NCBI GenBank assembly: GCA_031400755.1
Contig: JANNQL010000127.1
Coordinates: 1-64,000 of the forward strand
DNA: 64,000 nucleotides
Source: VMSU01 sp031400755
GTDB lineage: Bacteria; Desulfobacterota; Desulfobulbia; Desulfobulbales; VMSU01
Direction: 5' to 3'
Shown: in pieces, positions 1 through 7,480 of the stretch
Position numbering within the stretch: position 1 is the first letter of the stretch
How the letters are laid out: every line of letters starts with the position of its first letter
The notes under the pieces: generated by a model
Databases searched by the model: none
What the model was told of the DNA's origin: nothing
The model's input: only the letters and a program-made list of their open reading frames with translations
Made by a program: the position numbers and the translations under genes

Positions 1-1338
1 CGCATCATCGCCGTCGAGCCCGGTGACACTACCAGCCGCTTTTACGGCATGGCCCTTGATATTGGCACCACCACCCTCGGCGGCGTCCTCATCGACCTGA
101 CCACCGGCAAGGTCATTGCCGAGGCCTCGGCCTACAACGGCCAGATCGCCCACGGCGAGGACGTCATTTCGCGGATCATCTACTCGCAGCGGCCGGGCGG
201 GCTTAAGGCCTTACAAGAAAAGGTGGTCGCCTCGATCAATCAGATCATCAGCACCATCTGCGCCAGCGCTGGCATAGCCGCCACCGACATTACCTACATC
301 ATGGCGGCCGGCAACACCATCATGAGCCACCTGCTGCTTGGCTTGGACCCCAAGTTCATCCGCGAGGCCCCCTATGTGCCGGTCTGCAATCAGATGCCGT
401 TGACCAGAGCGGCGGCGCTCGGCATCGACGCCCACCCCTCCATGCGGCTCTTCCTCTACGCCTCGGTGGCGAGCTACGTCGGCGGCGACATCGTCTCCGG
501 CGTCCATGCCTGCCAGATGTACAAGAACCCGGCCCTGACGCTCTTCATCGACATCGGCACCAACGGCGAGATCGTGGTCGGCAACGACGACTGGATGATC
601 TGCGCCGCCTGCTCGGCCGGCCCGGCCTTCGAGGGCGGCGGCATCAAATACGGCATGCGGGCCTCAAGCGGGGCCATCGACAATTTTCATCTCGACCCGG
701 AGAGCCTGGAGCCGATGATTATCACCATCGACCATGCCAAGCCGCGCGGCATATGCGGTTCAGGGCTGATCAGCATCGTCGCCGAACTGCTCGAGGCCGG
801 CGTCATCGACCAGCAGGGCAAGTTCGACCGCAACCGTAAGCACCCGAGAATCCGGGAAGGGGTGGACAATTACGAGTACGTGCTGGCCTGGGCCAAGGAG
901 ACCATGACCGGTGAGGACCTGGTGATCACAGAGGTCGATCTCGACAACCTGATGCGGGCCAAGGGCGCCATGTTCGCTGGCTACGTTACCCTATTGGAAT
1001 CGGTGGGCATGACCTTCGCCGATCTGGAGCGGGTGGTCTTGGCCGGCAACTTCGGGGCCTATATCGATCTCGAGCGGGCGATCGCCATCGGCCTGCTGCC
1101 CGATATCGATCGCGACAAGTTTTTTTACCTGGGCAACGCCTCGCTGCTCGGGGCGCAGATCAGTCTGACCGATCACAAGCGTTTCCGGGAGCGGATCAAG
1201 GTCAGCAGCCTGATGACCAACATGGAACTCTCTGAGAGCCCGCAGTTCATGAACCACTACATGGCCTCGCTGTTTTTGCCGCACACCAATATGGAGCTTT
1301 TCCCCACCGTGGCTGGGCGGCTGGCCGAGCTTTCGTAG
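1..1338 (+). CDS. RACo-like ASKHA ATPase (corrinoid activation protein), 3' part
   Basis: The frame is open from the first base of the window (16 codons precede the first ATG), so this is the C-terminal 445 residues of a longer protein. The ASKHA (DUF4445) fold shows in the phosphate-binding motif ALDIGTTT near the start, a second loop FIDIGTNGEIVVG, and the adenosine-side segment VVLAGNFGAYIDL near the C-terminus. In the family an N-terminal [2Fe-2S] ferredoxin domain, here outside the window, passes electrons so that ATP hydrolysis can drive reduction of inactive Co(II) corrinoid protein to Co(I). A MeTr gene follows at 3265, which fits activation of a Wood-Ljungdahl corrinoid protein, although two unrelated genes lie between. 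A strong terminator-like hairpin follows the stop. The family call is firm. The corrinoid partner is inferred. Confidence 0.88.
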   Translation, partial: RIIAVEPGDTTSRFYGMALDIGTTTLGGVLIDLTTGKVIAEASAYNGQIAHGEDVISRIIYSQRPGGLKALQEKVVASINQIISTICASAGIAATDITYIMAAGNTIMSHLLLGLDPKFIREAPYVPVCNQMPLTRAAALGIDAHPSMRLFLYASVASYVGGDIVSGVHACQMYKNPALTLFIDIGTNGEIVVGNDDWMICAACSAGPAFEGGGIKYGMRASSGAIDNFHLDPESLEPMIITIDHAKPRGICGSGLISIVAELLEAGVIDQQGKFDRNRKHPRIREGVDNYEYVLAWAKETMTGEDLVITEVDLDNLMRAKGAMFAGYVTLLESVGMTFADLERVVLAGNFGAYIDLERAIAIGLLPDIDRDKFFYLGNASLLGAQISLTDHKRFRERIKVSSLMTNMELSESPQFMNHYMASLFLPHTNMELFPTVAGRLAELS

Positions 1339-1364
1339 GTGTGTGTATTTTGTAGTTCTATTAT

Positions 1365-1458
1365 TTCCCCTCACCCCAACCCTCTCCCAAGGGGAGAGGG
1401 GGCTTTTTTTGTTCCCTCGCCCTCCGGGAGAGGGTGGCCGAAGGCCGGGTGAGGGGAA
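1365..1458. repeat. Nested inverted repeat behind the RACo-like gene
   Basis: A 12-bp perfect arm, TTCCCCTCACCC at 1365-1376, pairs with its complement at 1447-1458. An inner 10-bp arm, ACCCTCTCCC at 1379-1388, pairs with 1426-1435. This resembles the dispersed CCCTCACCCC/CCCTCTCCC palindromic repeats found in many proteobacteria. The right edge lies 10 bp before the glycosyltransferase start. Confidence 0.6.
1380..1410 (+). terminator. Rho-independent terminator after RACo-like gene
   Basis: CCCTCTCCC pairs with GGGAGAGGG across a very short loop and is followed after GGC by seven T residues (1404-1410). It lies 42 bp after the stop codon and inside the larger inverted repeat, so the repeat seems to double as the terminator. 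Confidence 0.65.
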
Positions 1459-1468
1459 GTAGGCGACG

Positions 1469-2215
1469 ATGAATAAGCCGTTTGACATTGAACTTGACCT
1501 GTCGGTCTGCACCGTGGCCGGGCGTCAGACCAAGGGCCTGCACGGCCTGCTGGACACGATCTATGGCACCGCTTACCCGGTGGCCTTCGAGGTCATCGTG
1601 TGCGAGGTTGGCGAGACTGGCGCCGCGCGCTTAACCGATGACTTCCCAGGGCTCTTGGTGACCAGGCTTGACGGCTGTTCCAGGCTGGCGGCCGCCAATC
1701 ACGCCATGTCTCAGGGGCAGGGACGCTATACCGCCCTGGTCGATGCAGATGTCCTGGTGCAGCCCGACTGCCTGCAACGGCTGATCGAGTTCATGGACGA
1801 CCACCCGGACGTCGGTCTGGCCTCGCCCCGCATCCTCGACGCCTACGGCAAGACCGAGGCCTCCTGCCACGACTTTCCCCGGCTGCTCAAGCCCTGCGGT
1901 CTGCCCCTGCCCGCCACGCCAGGCCGGCGGCTTGAGGCGACGGTCGAGGTGGACTGGTGCCGGGGAGGGGTCCATCTGCTGAGGCGCGAGCTGATCGAGG
2001 AGATAGGCCTCCTTGATGCGGATTGTGCTAGCTTAGCCGAGCTTGATCTCTATTGGCGGGCCAGGCGGCAGGGCTGGCATAGCTATTACGTCTTTGAGGC
2101 GGTTGTCGTCCATACCAACCCCGGTCGTTACCATCCGGAACTGACGGTTTTGCCCGCTTGGCCGCAGCGGCTCAGGGAAGGCCTTGGCTTTATGAAGAGG
2201 CGCTGGTTGGGCTGA
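1469..2215 (+). CDS. Glycosyltransferase family 2-like protein
   Basis: A 248-residue soluble GT-A type protein. The start resembles the first strand of GT2 enzymes. ALVDADVLVQPDCL (about residues 89-102) carries the D-x-D metal/nucleotide-sugar motif, and the later DWCRGGVHLLRRELIEEIG segment is typical of rhamnosyltransferase-like GT2 proteins that read 'G..lliRr..l..iGlfDe'. It has no membrane segments. It starts just after the inverted repeat, probably with its own transcript, and does not obviously belong with the flanking corrinoid genes. Acceptor and sugar cannot be told. Confidence 0.75.
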   Translation: MNKPFDIELDLSVCTVAGRQTKGLHGLLDTIYGTAYPVAFEVIVCEVGETGAARLTDDFPGLLVTRLDGCSRLAAANHAMSQGQGRYTALVDADVLVQPDCLQRLIEFMDDHPDVGLASPRILDAYGKTEASCHDFPRLLKPCGLPLPATPGRRLEATVEVDWCRGGVHLLRRELIEEIGLLDADCASLAELDLYWRARRQGWHSYYVFEAVVVHTNPGRYHPELTVLPAWPQRLREGLGFMKRRWLG

Positions 2216-2230
2216 TTGCCTGCTATTTGT

Positions 2231-2259
2231 TTGACAAGCGTTGACAATAACGCTATTTT
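2231..2259 (+). promoter_or_regulatory. Sigma-70-like promoter for the DUF4145 gene
   Basis: A consensus -35 box TTGACA (2231-2236) is followed by a 17-bp spacer and a -10 box TATTTT (2254-2259). It lies about 105 bp upstream of the chosen DUF4145 start, in an AT-rich gap between two GC-rich genes, and supports independent expression of that gene. Confidence 0.55.
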
Positions 2260-2370
2260 GGCCGCTTAGTCGTTTTTTGAGCGCGATTGTAGCCCGTCCC
2301 CTTGCTGTTACTAACTCCAGTAAGGTGCCATATTTATGGCGTGAAGCGTTACAAGAGGCTAGAGGGCCAC

Positions 2371-3162
2371 ATGGTTAAGAAAGTCCCACCGTCAACGAGC
2401 GAGCTGGCTTTTGATTGTCCACATTGTGGTGCGTACACGTCGCAAACATGGTTCGCGTTGCACGCGACCGGACTTTCTGGCGACCAACGGACACCTACTG
2501 TTCTTGACCCTGGTGCCCTAGAATCAATTGGGAATAATAGTAAAATTTCCAAAGAAATGAAGGAAAAGCTGACTAAACACATTAACAGCTTAAATTCAGG
2601 GCTGGTGTTTTTGGAGAAGAATCAGCAGGGCAAATACGTCTATTCTGATGTACACAACCTATATGCAAGTTGCTGCTTTGTCTGCGGAAAATTTTCAATA
2701 TGGGTTCATGATAAGCTCGTGTTTCCCGCGACAAGGAGCGGCCCGCCTCCGAATCCGGATTTGCCTGAAGATGTTCTGCGCGATTATGAAGAGGCAAGCA
2801 CAATTGTTGGCCTTTCCCCGCGAGGCGCAGCTGCGCTTCTGCGCCTCGCGATCCAGAAGCTTTGTATTGTATTAGGTGAAAAGGGAAAAAAAATCGACGA
2901 CGACATTGCAAGTTTAGTCAAAAAAGGTCTGATACCGATGGTTCAGAAGGCACTCGATGCGGTACGGGTCATTGGAAATGAAGCGGTCCATCCTGGCTCG
3001 TTGGATTTGAAAGACGATCTTGATACTGCTAATAGTTTGTTTAGGCTGCTGAACGTCATTGCGGAACAAATGATTTCCAACCCCAAGCATGTCGAAGAGG
3101 TTTACGGGCGCATCCCCGAAGAGAAACGCAATGCCATCGAGAAAAGGGATGGAAATCGTTAG
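2371..3162 (+). CDS. DUF4145 domain protein with zinc ribbon
   Basis: A 263-residue protein starting at ATG 2371, preceded by AGAGGG. An in-frame upstream ATG at 2302 lacks such a site. The N-terminal half carries two Cys pairs, CPHC (near residue 17) and CCFVC (near residue 102), that could form a zinc ribbon. The C-terminal half matches the DUF4145 pattern: DYEEAS, RGAAALLRLAIQKLC, then IGNEAVHPG. DUF4145 is a helical, HEPN-like domain often found near restriction or other defence genes. Its codon use is visibly more AT-rich than that of both neighbours, and it separates the corrinoid activator from MeTr, so recent acquisition is likely. No catalytic role can be assigned. Confidence 0.7.
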   Translation: MVKKVPPSTSELAFDCPHCGAYTSQTWFALHATGLSGDQRTPTVLDPGALESIGNNSKISKEMKEKLTKHINSLNSGLVFLEKNQQGKYVYSDVHNLYASCCFVCGKFSIWVHDKLVFPATRSGPPPNPDLPEDVLRDYEEASTIVGLSPRGAAALLRLAIQKLCIVLGEKGKKIDDDIASLVKKGLIPMVQKALDAVRVIGNEAVHPGSLDLKDDLDTANSLFRLLNVIAEQMISNPKHVEEVYGRIPEEKRNAIEKRDGNR

Positions 3163-3264
3163 CTACCGAAGGCTAATAGATGAAACACCCTACGGCGAAT
3201 GGCCGAACTTAATCACACAATCAATTATCCATCTTACCTATAAATGACCAACAAGGAGGAACAA

Positions 3265-4158
3265 ATGGTACAGATCAAACCAATCGCAGAGAGCATCAAC
3301 ATCATGGGCAAGCGCAGCGGCACGGCCATGAAGGAGAGAAACGTCGGCCCGGTGCAGGAGATGGCCCGGGAAGAATCCAAGGCCGGCGCTGCCTTTCTGG
3401 ACCTGAACATCGGCCCGGCCAGGAAGGACGGCATCGAGTTGATGCCCTGGATCGTCGAGACCGTGCAGGCGGTGGTGGACACCCCGCTCTGTCTCGACAC
3501 CACCAACACCGACGCCATGGCGGCGGGCTTCAAGGTGGTCAAGAACAAGACCGGGGCCTTGATGAACTCCATCTCCGCCCAGCCGGAGCGCATGCAGAAG
3601 CTGATCCCGGTGGCCGCCGAGGCCGGCTGCAACGTCGTCGCCCTCTTGTGGGGACCGGACGGCATGCCGCGCGACTCCAACGAACGGGCCGCCATGGCGG
3701 TCGACCTGATGATGGCGCTTTCCGAGGCCGGCATCCCCAACGAGAAGATGTTCTTCGACCCGATCGCCACCCCGATCACCTTGGGCTGCGACCAGATCAA
3801 CTCAGGGCTAGAATTCATGGCCATGGTCCAGGACATCGCCCCCGGCGCCAGCTCCACCATCGGCCTCTCCAACGTCTCAAACGGCGTCGCCGAGCACCTG
3901 CGCAAGTACCTCGACCGCACCTACCTGATCATGCTGATGTATAACGGCCTGCAGACCGCCATCGTCAACTCCTACGACCCGGAGCTGATGGCCATTGCCC
4001 TTGGCCAGCGCCAGAACCTGATCGACATGATCTACGGCATGATCGACGGCAACGACCCCGATCCAGCCAAGCTCACCCCGCAAGAGCTGGAGCACTACAA
4101 GACCTACAACGTCCTGGCCGGCAAGTCGGTATTTTCCGAGTCCTGGTTGACTTTGTAA
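3265..4158 (+). CDS. acsE: Methyltetrahydrofolate:corrinoid methyltransferase (MeTr, AcsE-like)
   Basis: A 297-residue pterin-binding TIM barrel. It starts at ATG 3265 behind AAGGAGGA. An ATG at 3244 lies before that ribosome site and is rejected. Family signatures include ESINIMGKRSG, AAFLDLNIGPARKDG, CLDTTNTDAM, FDPIATPI and GLSNVSNG, which line the pterin pocket in MeTr and dihydropteroate-synthase-like enzymes. In the Wood-Ljungdahl pathway MeTr moves the methyl group of methyl-H4folate to the Co(I) corrinoid iron-sulfur protein. The RACo-like activator upstream fits, and the acs cluster probably continues to the left of the window. A terminator follows at 4237. Confidence 0.85.
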   Translation: MVQIKPIAESINIMGKRSGTAMKERNVGPVQEMAREESKAGAAFLDLNIGPARKDGIELMPWIVETVQAVVDTPLCLDTTNTDAMAAGFKVVKNKTGALMNSISAQPERMQKLIPVAAEAGCNVVALLWGPDGMPRDSNERAAMAVDLMMALSEAGIPNEKMFFDPIATPITLGCDQINSGLEFMAMVQDIAPGASSTIGLSNVSNGVAEHLRKYLDRTYLIMLMYNGLQTAIVNSYDPELMAIALGQRQNLIDMIYGMIDGNDPDPAKLTPQELEHYKTYNVLAGKSVFSESWLTL

Positions 4159-4177
4159 GAGGCCGCAGCATCATTTT

Positions 4178-4199
4178 CTCCCCCCTTGCCAGGGGGGAG
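4178..4199. repeat. Short GC-rich palindrome
   Basis: CTCCCCCCT (4178-4186) pairs perfectly with AGGGGGGAG (4191-4199) across the loop TGCC. No T-run follows. It looks like one of the dispersed C-rich palindromes also present near 1.4 and 5.0 kb. Confidence 0.45.
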
Positions 4200-4236
4200 A
4201 TCAAGAGGGAGTTTGAATAGTCGAGCAGTATTTTTC

Positions 4237-4275
4237 AATGCCTAAGGGGTGCCGACCGCCCCTTAGGCATTTTCT
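4237..4275 (+). terminator. Terminator after MeTr gene
   Basis: A perfect 13-bp stem, AATGCCTAAGGGG (4237-4249) with its complement at 4259-4271, has a 9-nt loop and is followed by T-rich sequence. A T-run also precedes it, so it may work on both strands. It separates the C1 genes from the next gene. Confidence 0.7.
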
Positions 4276-4300
4276 GCTTTAATGAACAATCGAAAAAAAC

Positions 4301-4879
4301 ATGGCAGACATCCCCTCCCATCACTTTATCTACGGGACCTTGCGCGATTATTTGACCGATGAGGTCATAGTCGATACGGACGATGAGCGCTACCGCCAGA
4401 AACTGGCGCGGCTCTTGGTGGAAGAGAAGGGCTATGGCAAGCGGGAGCTGCAAGCGCGGCTGAAGATCGAGACCCTGTTTGCCAAGAATTTTGTGGTCAG
4501 CACCATCGATTTTGTGCTCTCGGTGGCAGGCAAGCGGCTGCTGGTGCTGCGCTATGGCCCCGGATCGCTGGTGAGCCGCGAACGTCCGGCCCTGGCCGCC
4601 GCCCGGGTGCTGGACGAGGAGTACGTCATCCCCTTGACGGTGGTGACCAACGGCGAGGATGCCGAATTGCTCGATACCTGGTCCGGCAAAGTCTTGGCCG
4701 TTGGCCTTTCGGCGATCCCGAGTCGCGCGCAGGCCGAGGTCTTTGGCCAAGAGGCCCGCTACGCGTCCTTGCCGGACGGCCCCCAGCGCCAGATGGAACT
4801 TCGGATTCTGAATGCCTACGACCAAGAGGTTTGTTGTGTCGGTGGGCCTTGCGCCCTGCCGCAGGCCCCGGAAGGGTAA
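4301..4879 (+). CDS. HsdR N-terminal-domain-like protein (orphan, probably inactive nuclease fold)
   Basis: A 192-residue stand-alone protein related to the N-terminal PD-(D/E)XK domain of type I restriction subunit HsdR. TDDERYRQKLARLLVEEKGY matches the usual lead-in, and STIDFVL carries the first acidic residue. The strand that should read E-x-K instead reads VLRYGPG, so both catalytic Glu and Lys appear to be missing. The segment PGSLVSRERPAL and VTNGEDAELLDT are well-formed, so the protein is not decaying. No hsdM or hsdS gene is near. A non-nucleolytic role is inferred. The substrate is unknown. Confidence 0.65.
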   Translation: MADIPSHHFIYGTLRDYLTDEVIVDTDDERYRQKLARLLVEEKGYGKRELQARLKIETLFAKNFVVSTIDFVLSVAGKRLLVLRYGPGSLVSRERPALAAARVLDEEYVIPLTVVTNGEDAELLDTWSGKVLAVGLSAIPSRAQAEVFGQEARYASLPDGPQRQMELRILNAYDQEVCCVGGPCALPQAPEG

Positions 4880-4934
4880 GCGCCCCGGACGATTGCGGCG
4901 AGTACAAAAAGGCTGCAACGCTGTAGTCAGTACC

Positions 4935-5046
4935 CCCTTGAGGGGTGGGGGGCTAGGGGGTGGGTGAAGGAGCAACCTGTCCGGGCAATTGCCTGACCTC
5001 CCCCCCACCCTGACCCTCTCCCCGTCCAACCCCAGCGGGGACTTTT
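4935..5046. repeat. C/G-rich repeat with imperfect palindromes
   Basis: The stretch between two genes is made of runs such as TTGAGGGGTGGGGGG, then CTCCCCCCCACCCTGACC, then CCCCAGCGGGG followed by ACTTTT. It can fold on itself and resembles the repeat at 1365-1458. Its right end reaches to within 15 bp of the DAHP synthase start. Confidence 0.5.
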
Positions 5047-5060
5047 CGTTGGAGAATATT

Positions 5061-6410
5061 ATGACTGAACGTAACGCAACCTGGACAAAATCGAGCTGGA
5101 AGAATTGTCCGGCCTTGCAGCAGCCCAACTGGCCTGATCAGGCTAGACTGGCTGCTGCTCTTGAGACGCTTGGCAAATTGCCGCCGCTCGTCTTTGCCGG
5201 CGAGATCCGGACCTTGAAGAAGCAATTGGCGCAAGCCGCGGTCGGCAAGGCCTTTCTGCTGCAGGGCGGCGATTGTTCGGAAGATTTTGCCAACTGCACC
5301 GCCCCTGGCATCCGCGAGAACTTAAAGGTCATCCTGCAGATGGCGGTGGTCCTTTCCTACGCCGGCGGCAAACCGGTGATCAAGGTCGGCCGCATGGCCG
5401 GGCAGTACGCCAAGCCCCGCTCCGCCGACACCGAGATGGTCAATGGCGTCGAGATCGCCAGTTACCGGGGCGACATGGTCAACAGTCCGGAGCCGACGGC
5501 CGCGGCCAGGCTCCCGGATCCGGAGCGCATGGTCAAGGGCTATTACCTGGCCGCCGCCACCATGAATATCCTCCGGGCCTTCACCCGCGGGGGCTACGCC
5601 GCCCTGCACCGGGTCAACGCCTGGAACAACGAGTTCGTCAAGACCTCGCCCATGGGCATGTCCTACGAACGGATGGCCAAGCAGATTGATCACGCCCTGC
5701 AGTTCATGGAGGTCATCGGCTTTGATATCGATAACCCGATCATCAACGAGGCCAGCTTTTACACCTCCCACGAGGCCTTGCTGCTGGGCTATGAAGAGGC
5801 CATGACCCGCCAGGACTCCACCACCGGACTTTGGTACGATTGCAGCGCCCACATGGTGTGGATCGGTGACCGCACCCGCCAGCTTGACGGCGCCCACATC
5901 GAGTTCCTGTCCGGGGTCGGCAACCCGATTGGCATGAAGATCGGTCCCAAGCACGACATGGACGAACTGAAGCGCATCATCGATAAGCTGAACCCGGAGA
6001 ACGAGCCCGGCCGCTTGACCCTGATCACCCGTTTCGGGGCCAACAAGATCGAGCAATACCTGCCCCAGCTCCTGCGTGAATTGAAGAAGGAGGGCTATAG
6101 CCTGGTCTGGAGCTGCGACCCGATGCACGGCAACACCTATACCGCCGAGAGCGGGCACAAGACCAGAAACTTCAATGAGATCCTGCAGGAGATCCAGGGT
6201 TTCTTCGAGATCCACTGGGCCGAGGGCACGGTGCCGGGCGGCATCCACTTTGAGCTGACCGGCAATAACGTCACCGAATGCACCGGCGGCGGCCGCAATA
6301 TCCTAGACCACAACCTGGTTGAAAATTACCTGACCAACTGCGACCCGCGCCTGAATGCCGAGCAGAGCCTGGAGATTGCCTTCCAGATCGCCGAGATGCT
6401 AAGAAATTAG
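5061..6410 (+). CDS. Class II 3-deoxy-7-phosphoheptulonate (DAHP) synthase
   Basis: A 449-residue enzyme of the plant-like (AroA_II) family, which condenses phosphoenolpyruvate with erythrose 4-phosphate in the first step of the shikimate pathway. Signatures are ALQQPNWPD near the start, FLLQGGDCSEDF (metal-binding Cys), KPVIKVGRMAGQYAKPRS, GMKIGPKHD, and SCDPMHGNT with the metal His. Start ATG 5061 has GGAG upstream. An in-frame ATG at 4989 would translate the C-rich repeat and is rejected. It has no fused chorismate mutase. The last 12 bp overlap the end of the convergent Cys-cluster gene. Confidence 0.95.
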   Translation: MTERNATWTKSSWKNCPALQQPNWPDQARLAAALETLGKLPPLVFAGEIRTLKKQLAQAAVGKAFLLQGGDCSEDFANCTAPGIRENLKVILQMAVVLSYAGGKPVIKVGRMAGQYAKPRSADTEMVNGVEIASYRGDMVNSPEPTAAARLPDPERMVKGYYLAAATMNILRAFTRGGYAALHRVNAWNNEFVKTSPMGMSYERMAKQIDHALQFMEVIGFDIDNPIINEASFYTSHEALLLGYEEAMTRQDSTTGLWYDCSAHMVWIGDRTRQLDGAHIEFLSGVGNPIGMKIGPKHDMDELKRIIDKLNPENEPGRLTLITRFGANKIEQYLPQLLRELKKEGYSLVWSCDPMHGNTYTAESGHKTRNFNEILQEIQGFFEIHWAEGTVPGGIHFELTGNNVTECTGGGRNILDHNLVENYLTNCDPRLNAEQSLEIAFQIAEMLRN

Positions 6411-6974
6411 TAATTCAGTAATAACCATCTCGGCCAGCGTCATCTTGATCCGTGGCAGGTCTCGGCCTCTAAGAAAGGCTTGCTCAAGGCTGACCATTGT
6501 TTTAAAGAATCGGGTACGGTCCATGGTGGTGACATTGGTCCGGTCGGCGGTCAGTTCCTGGCAGCGGAAGCAGCCGGGGAACTGGCGCTCTTGGCCATTC
6601 GGGCTGGTCAGGCTGGCCGGCACGCCGTGCAGCCGGCAGATCAGCAGGCGGTGCTGGTAGAGCCCGCAGCGGCCATTATCGCAGAGCGGACACATGATTA
6701 AAGGTCTTTGGCCCTGGGCCAGGGCGGCTTGATATTGGTCAAGCGTGGCCCGGGCGCGGTTTTGGTATTCGGCCTGGCGCTCGGCTGGCAGGGCCTCTAA
6801 GCCCTGCCAGAGAAAGGCCCATTCGATGTAGGTGTGGTGCTGAAAATAGCTGTCGCAGCAATTGTCCGGGCAGTCTTGGCAGGAAAAGTCCAAGAGGTTG
6901 GCGACTTGGTCGTAGGCCGCTTCCATCTCGGCGTAGAGTGCGGCCAGCGCCTCTAGTGGCTTGATATTGGACAT
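6399..6974 (-). CDS. YkgJ-family cysteine-cluster protein
   Basis: A 191-residue protein with a CQDCPDNCC cluster at about residues 32-40, then CPLCDNGRC (near 95-103), a later CRLHG and a C-terminal-half FPGCFRC. This Cys spacing is that of the YkgJ/UPF0153 family, thought to bind Zn or an Fe-S cluster. There is no signal peptide. It converges on the DAHP synthase gene with a 12-bp overlap of the two 3' ends. The biochemical role is unknown. Confidence 0.8.
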   Translation of the reverse strand: MSNIKPLEALAALYAEMEAAYDQVANLLDFSCQDCPDNCCDSYFQHHTYIEWAFLWQGLEALPAERQAEYQNRARATLDQYQAALAQGQRPLIMCPLCDNGRCGLYQHRLLICRLHGVPASLTSPNGQERQFPGCFRCQELTADRTNVTTMDRTRFFKTMVSLEQAFLRGRDLPRIKMTLAEMVITELLIS

Positions 6975-7021
6975 GGCTCTTATCCTGAAATAAGTGAAAA
7001 AATGGTGACAAAAAGGTTATG

Positions 7022-7399
7022 ATGGACGAATTTCCACCACCACCACCGGCGACAGAACGGCTGAAGTCCCTGAAGACGATCACCATGGTGGTCTATGCCT
7101 TGCAGGCCTCCTCATTCCTGTTTGGCATAACTGCCCTGGTGGCGATCATCGTCAACAATGTGAAGAAGGACGATGTCCAGGGGACCTGGCTCGCCTCCCA
7201 TTTCAGGTGGCAGATCAGGACCTTCTGGTTCGGCCTGTTGTGGCTCGGGCTTGGACTTGCCACCTATTTGTTGATTATCGGTTACTTCATCCTGATCGCT
7301 GACGGGGTGTGGCTCATCTACCGCATCGTCAAGGGTTGGTTGAACCTCATGGACGGCAAGGAAATGTATGCTTCATGCCCCAGCGTCCCAGGACCATAG
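7022..7399 (+). CDS. DUF4870-like small membrane protein
   Basis: A 125-residue protein with a Pro-rich cytoplasmic N-terminus (PPPPPATE) and three or four predicted membrane helices (about residues 22-46, 70-88 and 88-105). The sequence between them, VKKDDVQGTWLASHFRWQIRTFW, has the charged hallmark of DUF4870-like proteins. Two tandem ATG codons lie at 7019 and 7022, and AAAAGG is better spaced for the second. It is divergent from the Cys-cluster gene. Function is unknown. Confidence 0.65.
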   Translation: MDEFPPPPPATERLKSLKTITMVVYALQASSFLFGITALVAIIVNNVKKDDVQGTWLASHFRWQIRTFWFGLLWLGLGLATYLLIIGYFILIADGVWLIYRIVKGWLNLMDGKEMYASCPSVPGP

Positions 7400-7480
7400 C
7401 GGGTACTGTTACCCTAAGTAGGCAGCCTTGTCCAAGGCTTTTATGATAAAAATTGGTCTTGATAATTTTTCTAAAAAACG

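Noticed and set aside
991..1512. 173-residue open frame on the minus strand
   Set aside because: It translates the inverted repeat and the antisense of the RACo-like gene.
4235..5128. 297-residue open frame on the minus strand
   Set aside because: It covers a terminator, the HsdR-N-like gene in antisense, and the C-rich repeat. It has no family signature.
5322..6248. 308-residue open frame on the minus strand
   Set aside because: It lies wholly antisense within the class II DAHP synthase gene, which has clear family motifs. The antisense frame has no recognisable domain and no ribosome site.
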